Part shown: piece by piece, positions 5,391-9,897 of the stretch
How positions within the stretch are numbered: position 1 is the stretch's first letter
Layout: each line of letters opens with the position of its first letter
DNA from: Pseudomonadota bacterium
Lineage (GTDB): Bacteria; Pseudomonadota; Gammaproteobacteria; Burkholderiales; SHXO01
NCBI GenBank assembly: GCA_023430065.1
Contig: JAEZCG010000259.1
Location: forward strand, 1 to 9,897
Length of the DNA: 9,897 nt
Reading direction: 5' to 3'
Position numbers and translations under genes: made by a program
The notes under the pieces: model-generated
Told to the model about the DNA's origin: nothing
Databases searched by the model: none
The model's input: only the letters and a program-made list of their open reading frames with translations

Positions 5391-6923
5391 GTGGGGGCGC
5401 ACCGCCAGGGGCATCCCTTCCTCATCACCACCTCGGTGATGCTGGCCTCGCTGCTCTACTCGATCGATTGGACGATCGCAGTGGTGGCGTTGCCGCACAT
5501 GCAGGGTCACTTCACCGCCACCCAGGACCAGATTTCCTGGGTCATCACCTCCTACATCGTCGCCAGCGCCATCATGATCCCCACCGGCGGCTGGCTGAGC
5601 GCGCGCTACGGGCGCAAGCGCGTGTTCGTGGCGGCGCTCGGGGGATTCACCTTCGCGTCGGTGCTGTGCGGGGCGGCCGACTCCCTCACCTTCGAGGTCA
5701 TCGCCCGCATCCTTCAGGGTGCGTCGGGCGCCTTCCTCATCCCGCTGTCGCACTCGATCATCCTCGACACCTATCCGCCGGAGGAGCACGGCAAGGCGAT
5801 GGCGCTGTGGGGGATGGGCTCGGTGCTCGGCAGCGTGATCGGTCCCACCATCGGCGGCTTCGTCACCGAGTATCTGTCGTGGCGCTACATCTTCTACATC
5901 AACGTGCCGTTCGGGTTGGTCGCGCTGCTCGGCGCCATCGCCTTCCTGCCCGAGACGCAGCGCGACCCGCAGCGCAAACTCGACTGGTTCGGCTTCCTCA
6001 CCCTGGCGCTGGGCGTGGGTTCGCTGCAGATGATGCTCGACCGCGGCGAGCGACTGGACTGGTTCGAGTCGCCGGAGATCCTGCTGGAGGCGGGACTGGC
6101 CGTGCTCGGGTTATACCTGTTCAATGCGCACTGCGTGACCGCACGCGATCCGTTTCTCGACCCGCGCCTATTCGTGCAGCGCCGCTTCTTCCTGAGCCTG
6201 GTGTTCATCTCGTTCTACGGTTTTCTCACCGTGCCCATCATGGTGCTGATGCCGACCTTCCTGGAGAACCTGCAGGGCTATCCGATCGACACCATCGGCC
6301 TGCTGCAGTCGCCGCGCGGCTTCGGCCTGTTGACCGCGCTGCTCGTCAGTTCACGCATTACGGGCAAGGTCGATTCGCGCATCCTGCTCGCGTCGGGCTT
6401 CGTCATGCTCGGCGTGGCGAGCGCCGAGATGTCGACCTGGACCGCAGAGGTGGGCGCCTGGCCGATCATTTGGACCGGTTACCTGCAGGGCTGGGGTGCG
6501 GGCATCATGCTGGTCCCGATCCAGATGATCGCGTTTCCGTCGCTGCGGCCGGAACAGCGCAACGAGGGCACCTCGGTGTTCAACCTGGTGCGCAGCCTGT
6601 GCAGCAGCGTGGGCGTTTCCATCACCCTGGCGCTGTTCGTGAACGCGACGGCGACCACGCGCGTCCGGCTGGTCGAGCACGTCACCCCCTACAGCGATGC
6701 GCTGCAGGCAACCGAGGCGAACGGGACATGGAGCCTGCAGGGCACCGAACAGATCGCGCTGCTCGCGCGCGAGCTCGACCGGCAGGCAACGGTGGCCGGC
6801 TACAACCAGGCCTTCCTGTTCATGGCGATTGCAGCCCTGTGCGCGATTCCGCTGCTGCTCTTCGTCGGACGTGCACCCGGGACGAGTTCGAAGGGCGCGG
6901 GCGGCGCCGTCATGGCGGAGTAG
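5391..6923 (+). CDS. EmrB/QacA-type (DHA2) major facilitator superfamily exporter
   Basis: The 510-residue protein has many hydrophobic segments, consistent with the 14-helix DHA2 layout of inner-membrane proton-driven drug exporters. The first helix holds SIDWTIAVVALP (24-35), with the Asp conserved in this group. Motif A is GGWLSARYGRKRV (66-78), motif B RILQGASGA (106-114), and motif C GSVLGSVIGPTIGGF (143-157), the mark of antiporters, followed by SWRYIFYINVPFG (163-175). A second A-like loop is not obvious. Start is GTG 5391, needed because the first helix begins almost at once. The next ATG (5439) would cut that helix. No clear SD is seen, so translation probably depends on the HlyD gene ending 3 bp upstream. 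With that adaptor it should form a tripartite pump for hydrophobic or aromatic acids; the substrate cannot be told. It could also export an intermediate of the nearby catabolic genes, which is speculation. Confidence 0.92.
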   Translation: MGAHRQGHPFLITTSVMLASLLYSIDWTIAVVALPHMQGHFTATQDQISWVITSYIVASAIMIPTGGWLSARYGRKRVFVAALGGFTFASVLCGAADSLTFEVIARILQGASGAFLIPLSHSIILDTYPPEEHGKAMALWGMGSVLGSVIGPTIGGFVTEYLSWRYIFYINVPFGLVALLGAIAFLPETQRDPQRKLDWFGFLTLALGVGSLQMMLDRGERLDWFESPEILLEAGLAVLGLYLFNAHCVTARDPFLDPRLFVQRRFFLSLVFISFYGFLTVPIMVLMPTFLENLQGYPIDTIGLLQSPRGFGLLTALLVSSRITGKVDSRILLASGFVMLGVASAEMSTWTAEVGAWPIIWTGYLQGWGAGIMLVPIQMIAFPSLRPEQRNEGTSVFNLVRSLCSSVGVSITLALFVNATATTRVRLVEHVTPYSDALQATEANGTWSLQGTEQIALLARELDRQATVAGYNQAFLFMAIAALCAIPLLLFVGRAPGTSSKGAGGAVMAE

Positions 6924-7017
6924 CCACGTCCGTCGTCCCGTCCGCATTCGGCCGGCCGGGCGGAAGCAGCTGTCCACCTGCTAGCATTCGCCCTCTTCAA
7001 TCGCCTTCGAGTTCGTC

Positions 7018-7887
7018 ATGACCGCCACCGACCGCCCCATCCGTCCCCGCCGCAGTCTGCTGTTCGTCCCGGGGCTGCGTCCCGATCGCTTCCACAAGGC
7101 GCTCGACTCGGGCGCCGACATCGTCTGCGTGGACATGGAGGACGCCGTCGCACTCCCGCGCAAGGACGAGGGCCGCGCCTTGACCCTGCCGCTGTTCGCC
7201 ACACAGAGCCACGCGCACGTGGAGAAGATGGCGCGCATCAACGGCCTGTCCACCGTGCACGGACTGAAGGACCTGCAGGCGCTGGCCGAATGCGAGGCGC
7301 CGCCGCCGTCAATCATGATCCCGAAGGTGAAATCGGCCGACGAGATCCAGCTCATCGACACGCTGCTCTCCACCGGCGCTGCGCGCACGATCCGCTTCTG
7401 CGTGATCATCGAGACCAATCAGGGCCTCGAGCGCGCGATCGAGATCGCCAAGGCCAGCCCGCGCATCGACTCGATGATCCTGGGCGCGGTCGACATGTCG
7501 GCCGAACTGCGCTGCCAGAAGGCCTGGGAGCCGTTGCTCTACACGCGCTCGCGCCTGGTGCACGCGGCGGCGAGTGCGGGAATCGATCTGCTCGACGTCC
7601 CCTACCTCAATCTGGATGATCCCGCCGGCCTGAAGGCCGAGGCCGAGGGCGTGCAGCGCCTGGGATTCACCGGCAAGGCGTCCATCCATCCGAATCAGAT
7701 CCCGATCATCAACGCCGCGTTCACGCCGGACGAGAAGACCATCGAGAAGGCGCGCAAGGTGTGCGCGGCGTTCGAGCAGGACACGACCGGGCTGGTCGTG
7801 GTCGACAACGAACTGATCGAACTGCCGGTGGTGCGCTCGTACTATCGGGTGCTGGCGATCGCACAGCGGCTGAAGGCTGCGCAGTAA
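7018..7887 (+). CDS. CitE/HpcH-HpaI-type C-C lyase (citrate lyase beta-like)
   Basis: The 289 residues form the CitE-like TIM barrel. RRSLLFVPG (11-19) is the opening strand, CVDMEDAV (37-44) the second, and MARINGLST (71-79) carries the conserved Arg73. IIETNQG (130-136) carries Glu132 and GAVDMSAEL (156-164) carries Asp159, the two acidic Mg ligands. GKASIHPNQI (219-228) is the conserved phosphate/CoA-end loop. Family members cleave or form beta-hydroxyacyl-CoA or keto-acid bonds (citryl-CoA, malyl-CoA, citramalyl-CoA, beta-methylmalyl-CoA). No citrate lyase alpha or gamma genes are present, so this is a stand-alone CitE-like enzyme of unassigned substrate. It lies 94 bp after the exporter gene with no evident promoter and only a weak CGAG ribosome site; read-through from the efflux operon is possible. 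The MSAEL in place of the common DL-x-x-[DE] after the metal Asp is a small deviation. It converges on the alcohol dehydrogenase gene. Confidence 0.88.
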   Translation: MTATDRPIRPRRSLLFVPGLRPDRFHKALDSGADIVCVDMEDAVALPRKDEGRALTLPLFATQSHAHVEKMARINGLSTVHGLKDLQALAECEAPPPSIMIPKVKSADEIQLIDTLLSTGAARTIRFCVIIETNQGLERAIEIAKASPRIDSMILGAVDMSAELRCQKAWEPLLYTRSRLVHAAASAGIDLLDVPYLNLDDPAGLKAEAEGVQRLGFTGKASIHPNQIPIINAAFTPDEKTIEKARKVCAAFEQDTTGLVVVDNELIELPVVRSYYRVLAIAQRLKAAQ

Positions 7888-7894
7888 GCGTGCG

Positions 7895-7918
7895 CACCGC
7901 CCGCATGCGCGGGCGGTG
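7895..7918. terminator. Hairpin between convergent genes, probable bidirectional terminator
   Basis: CACCGCCCGC (7895-7904), loop ATGC, GCGGGCGGTG (7909-7918): a perfect 10-bp GC-rich stem with a tetraloop. It begins 8 bp after the lyase stop and ends 19 bp before the stop of the convergent dehydrogenase. There is no run of T on either side, so it is not a textbook intrinsic terminator; it may work with Rho or protect mRNA 3' ends of both genes. Confidence 0.65.
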
Positions 7919-7936
7919 ACATCGGTCTGGGACGGC

Positions 7937-9013
7937 TCAGGGCGTGATCGCGACCTTCAGCACGCCGTCGCGCTGGTGACCGAACAGATCGTAGGCTTCC
8001 ACGATCTGGTCGAGCTTGAAGCGATGGGTGACCATCGGCCGAAGATCGATCCGGCCGGATGCGATGACCCCCATCAGGCGGCGCATGCGCTCCTTGCCGC
8101 CCGGGCACAGCGTCGTCACGATCTTGTGATCGCCCAGCCCGGCGGCGAACGGGCCGAGCGGAATCTTGAGGTCGGTGGAGTAGACCCCCAGGCTGGACAG
8201 CGTGCCGCCCGGGCGCAGCACGCGCAGGCTCGCCTCGAATGTCGCCTGCGTGCCCAGCGCCTCGATGGCGACGTCCACGCCGCGGCCGTCGGTGATGCGC
8301 AGGATCTCCTCCACCGGATCGACGCGCGAGGCGTCGACCACATGGTCGGCCCCCATCTGCCGGGCCACCGCCAGGCGCGGCGCCAGCCGGTCCACGGCGA
8401 TGATCGTGGTGGCGCCGCACAGCTTCGCTCCCGCCGTCGCAGACAGTCCGATCGGTCCCTGGGCGAACACCGCGACGCTGTCGCCGATGCGGATGGCGCC
8501 GCTTTCCGCGCCCCCGAATCCGGTGGACATGATGTCAGGGCACATCAGGACCTGCTCGTCGGTCAGGGCATCCGGCACCGGGGCGAGATTGACCATCGCG
8601 TCCGGCACCAGCACGTACTCGGCCTGGCAGCCGTCGATGGTGTTGCCGAAGCGCCATCCGCCCATCGGTTTCCAGCCATGCGCGGTGCCGGCGCCGTCCT
8701 GTGCGAAGTCGCCGCACAGGCAGGCATTCGAGTAGCCCCCTGGCGTGATCGGGCCGGCGATCACGCGCTGCCCTTCGCGATATCCCTTGACCGCGGAACC
8801 GAGTTTCTCGATCACGCCTACCGGTTCATGTCCGACGATCAGACCCGGCGCGACCGGGTACTCGCCCTTGAGGATGTGGATGTCGGTGCCGCAGATGGTC
8901 GTGGTGGTGATGCGGATCAGGGCGTCGAGCGGGCCGACGTCGGGAATGGGTTTCTCGTCGAGGACGATGCGTCCCGGTTCGACGAATACTGCCGCCTTCA
9001 TCATCGCTGCCAT
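7937..9013 (-). CDS. Zinc-dependent alcohol dehydrogenase, secondary-alcohol (TBADH/isopropanol dehydrogenase) type
   Basis: The 358-residue medium-chain dehydrogenase has catalytic zinc ligands Cys41 (TICGTDIH), His62-Glu63 (VGHEPVG) and Asp160 (CPDIMSTGFGG), the Cys/His/Asp set of thermophilic secondary-alcohol dehydrogenases. The region about 87-130 (GPITPGGYSNACLCGDFAQD) does not show the four-cysteine structural zinc lobe, as in that subgroup. The Rossmann fold carries FAQGPIGLSA (183-192) and ends its second strand in IIAVDRL (204-210). The Asp208 there is expected for NAD rather than the NADP typical of the thermophilic enzymes. It should oxidise a secondary alcohol or hydroxy acid, or reduce the ketone; the physiological substrate is unknown. 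I start at 9013, with GAGAG 7 nt upstream. An ATG at 9088 would add 25 residues (MRVRAGMLARR...) that are not in the family; ATGs at 9004 and 9001 are alternatives. Upstream, GCGCGTACGCGC (9075-9086) is a perfect 12-bp palindrome of unknown role. Confidence 0.9.
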   Translation of the reverse strand: MAAMMKAAVFVEPGRIVLDEKPIPDVGPLDALIRITTTTICGTDIHILKGEYPVAPGLIVGHEPVGVIEKLGSAVKGYREGQRVIAGPITPGGYSNACLCGDFAQDGAGTAHGWKPMGGWRFGNTIDGCQAEYVLVPDAMVNLAPVPDALTDEQVLMCPDIMSTGFGGAESGAIRIGDSVAVFAQGPIGLSATAGAKLCGATTIIAVDRLAPRLAVARQMGADHVVDASRVDPVEEILRITDGRGVDVAIEALGTQATFEASLRVLRPGGTLSSLGVYSTDLKIPLGPFAAGLGDHKIVTTLCPGGKERMRRLMGVIASGRIDLRPMVTHRFKLDQIVEAYDLFGHQRDGVLKVAITP

Positions 9014-9322
9014 GGGGGTGCTCTCGGAAGTTGGGAAACAGGAAGCGCGTTCAGACCGGCGCGCTAACATGCCGGCGCGTACGCGCAATGCGAACGGTTC
9101 AGCCTAGCGGCGAGCTGCCAACGCGGCGTTGACCGAGATCAATGCCGCTTGCGCCGGCCGGGTGTGTGCCGATGCCCAGCCGTGCGCGACCATGTGGTTC
9201 CAGACGGAGAGCAGGCCGGTCGGGTGCATGGTGAGGATGATACCTCCGCGCCGTCCTGTCCCGCGGCGTCGTTCCTGCCTCGATGTCGTCATCGCTTCCG
9301 ATGCGGTGACAACCGGTCCCCA
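9014..9322. other. Spacer upstream of the dehydrogenase gene
   Basis: Holds the probable leader of the dehydrogenase gene (minus strand), the 12-bp palindrome at 9075-9086, and one weak short ORF described separately. TTGCGC/TAGCGC on the minus strand near 9086 and 9064, 16 bp apart, is a poor promoter match. No RNA gene or other motif is recognised. Confidence 0.4.
9104..9229 (-). CDS. Possible 41-residue ORF or gene remnant of unknown function
   Basis: I do not recognise this protein. From the ATG at 9229-9227 the minus strand encodes 41 residues ending in SVNAALAARR and a TAG. It includes SVWNHMVAHGWASAHTRP (9-26), rich in Trp and His, followed by an Ala-rich possible helix. Third codon positions are G or C in 35 of 41 codons, as in the neighbouring genes, whereas the same frame further upstream runs into the repeat array and loses this bias. 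GGAGG lies 13 nt before the ATG, farther than ideal. It could be a real small gene just upstream of the dehydrogenase, the 3' end of a gene whose front was displaced by the repeats, or chance. Confidence 0.22.
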   Translation of the reverse strand: MHPTGLLSVWNHMVAHGWASAHTRPAQAALISVNAALAARR

Positions 9323-9480
9323 CCGCTGATATTCCGACCCACGTCTGACGTCCCGACCCACCGGTGTCATTCCGTCCCCACCGGTGTTATCCCGTCCCCA
9401 CCGGTGTCATCCCGTCCCCACCGGTGTCATCCCGTCCCCGCCCGTGTCATCCCGACCCACCGGTGTCATCTCGTCCCCAC
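9323..9480. repeat. Short tandem repeat array, 19-20 bp unit
   Basis: About eight head-to-tail units of consensus CCGGTGTCATCCCGTCCCCA. The first two (9323-9341, 9342-9360) are degenerate 19-bp units. 9361-9380, 9381-9400, 9401-9420 and 9421-9440 are nearly identical 20-bp units, followed by 19 bp (9441-9459) and 20 bp (9460-9479). Most unit junctions create the 8-bp palindrome CACCGGTG. GGTGTCATCCCG is also the head of the 103-bp units that follow, so these look like shortened copies of the same element. No spacers are present, so it is not a CRISPR array. Confidence 0.88.
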
Positions 9481-9897
9481 CGGTGTCATCCAGAGCCGAA
9501 GGCGAGGGATCCTCGCCGTGCAGCATCTACCCCGAGGATTTCTCGCTACGCTCGAAATGCACCACAGGGGTGTGGCGCCCCACGGTGTCATCCCGAACCG
9601 AAGGTGAGGGATCCTCGCCTTGCAATGTCCACGGCGAGGATTTCTCGCTACGCTCGAAATGACATCACAGGGGGGTGGCGCCCACCGGTGTCATCCCGAG
9701 CCGATGGCGAGGGATCCTCGCCGGGCAGCATCCACCCCGAGGATTTCTCGCTACGCTCGAAATGACACCACAGGGGTGTGGCGCCCTACGGTGTCATCCC
9801 GAGCCGAAGGCGAGGGATCCTCGCCCTGCAATGTCCACCCCGAGGATTTCTCGCTACGCTCGAAATGACATCACAGGGGTGTGGCGCCCTACGGTGT
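9481..9897. repeat. Tandem array of 102-103-bp palindromic-arm repeats, continuing past the window
   Basis: Units are 9481-9582 (102 bp), 9583-9685, 9686-9788 and 9789-9891 (103 bp each), with a fifth starting at 9892. In each, a left arm GTGTCATCCCGAGCCGAAGG plus CGAGGGATCCTCG is followed by a variable 15-20-bp loop. The right arm is CGAGGATTTCTCGCTACGCT plus CGAAATGACA, which reverse-complements the left arm at most positions; a linker CACAGGGGTGTGGCGCCC then follows. Each unit can thus form a stem-loop of roughly 30 bp. The arms resemble the TCATTCCGAG...CTCGGAATGA palindromic intergenic repeats known from many bacterial genomes. Because 103 is not a multiple of 3, all three plus frames read through with similar peptides (RISRYARN, EDFSLRSK); these are not genes. 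Confidence 0.92.

Noticed and set aside
4266..5789. 507-codon open frame on the minus strand
   Set aside because: Antisense across the HlyD gene and the start of the exporter gene; no recognisable domain and an Arg/His/Asp/Gly/Leu-rich antisense composition.
6924..7017. Terminator between the exporter and lyase genes
   Set aside because: Only weak, interrupted inverted repeats (CCGTCCG/CGGGCGG; AGCAG/CTGCT) and no T-tract; not enough to call.
5006..7021. 671-codon open frame on the plus strand
   Set aside because: It is the shifted frame of the HlyD and exporter genes, made of Arg/Ala/His/Gly-rich sequence without membrane helices, while the overlapping frame encodes clear MFS motifs.
7916..9067. 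383-codon open frame on the plus strand
   Set aside because: Antisense to the zinc alcohol dehydrogenase, whose metal ligands and Rossmann motif are all present on the other strand.
9014..9088. 25-residue N-terminal extension of the alcohol dehydrogenase
   Set aside because: The added residues have no counterpart in the family; ATG 9013 has a ribosome site at good spacing and begins just before the first conserved strand.
9364..9868. Three overlapping plus-strand open frames of 82-133 codons in the repeat array
   Set aside because: They are translations of the same repeats in different frames (RISRYARN, EDFSLRSK recurring); the 103-bp period shifts frame every unit and no start signal or domain is seen.
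9323..9897. CRISPR array
   Set aside because: The units are directly adjacent with no unique spacers, and the two unit lengths of 20 and 103 bp with internal palindromes do not fit a repeat-spacer pattern; no cas gene is present.

Overview
The window reads as GC-rich proteobacterial chromosome, most likely a betaproteobacterium of Burkholderiales type. That placement is inferred from the high GC at third codon positions, the gene families present and the EmrAB-style efflux operon; no rRNA or other taxonomic marker is present. It holds eight well-supported genes, one weak short ORF and two separate blocks of non-coding repeats.

Layout. (1) 1-3567, minus strand, is an acid-sugar or hydroxy-acid catabolic cluster. 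In transcription order it has a DgoD-like enolase-superfamily dehydratase, then about 420 bp of duplicated inverted-repeat DNA. It continues with the small (SAF) and large subunits of a split altronate-dehydratase-type (UxaA) lyase, and a DsbA-fold 2-hydroxychromene-2-carboxylate isomerase-like protein cut by the window edge. (2) 3751-6923, plus strand, is a tightly packed MarR regulator - EmrA/HlyD adaptor - EmrB/DHA2 exporter operon. It diverges from the catabolic cluster across a 183-bp spacer that carries a sigma70-like promoter with a palindrome lying between the -35 and the -10. (3) 7018-7887, plus, is a CitE/HpcH-type C-C lyase. It converges on 7937-9013, minus, a zinc alcohol dehydrogenase of the thermophilic secondary-alcohol dehydrogenase type. 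A perfect 10-bp-stem hairpin sits between the two. (4) 9323-9897 is an array of about 20-bp and then about 103-bp tandem repeats with palindromic arms, running off the right edge.

How the genes may work together: two different acid-sugar dehydratase families, a CitE-type lyase, an alcohol dehydrogenase and a small isomerase-like protein fit a route that dehydrates a sugar acid and then cleaves the keto-acid or acyl-CoA product. Every member is of a family whose substrate cannot be read from sequence alone, so the pathway is a hypothesis. The MarR-EmrAB unit is a standard self-regulated drug or aromatic-acid efflux module; whether its regulator also controls the divergent catabolic genes is open.

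The clearest unusual structures are a tandem duplication in the catabolic cluster that copied the last codons of a gene, a 33-bp tandem duplication that gives the MarR gene two start regions, and the two-tier palindromic repeat array at the right edge.
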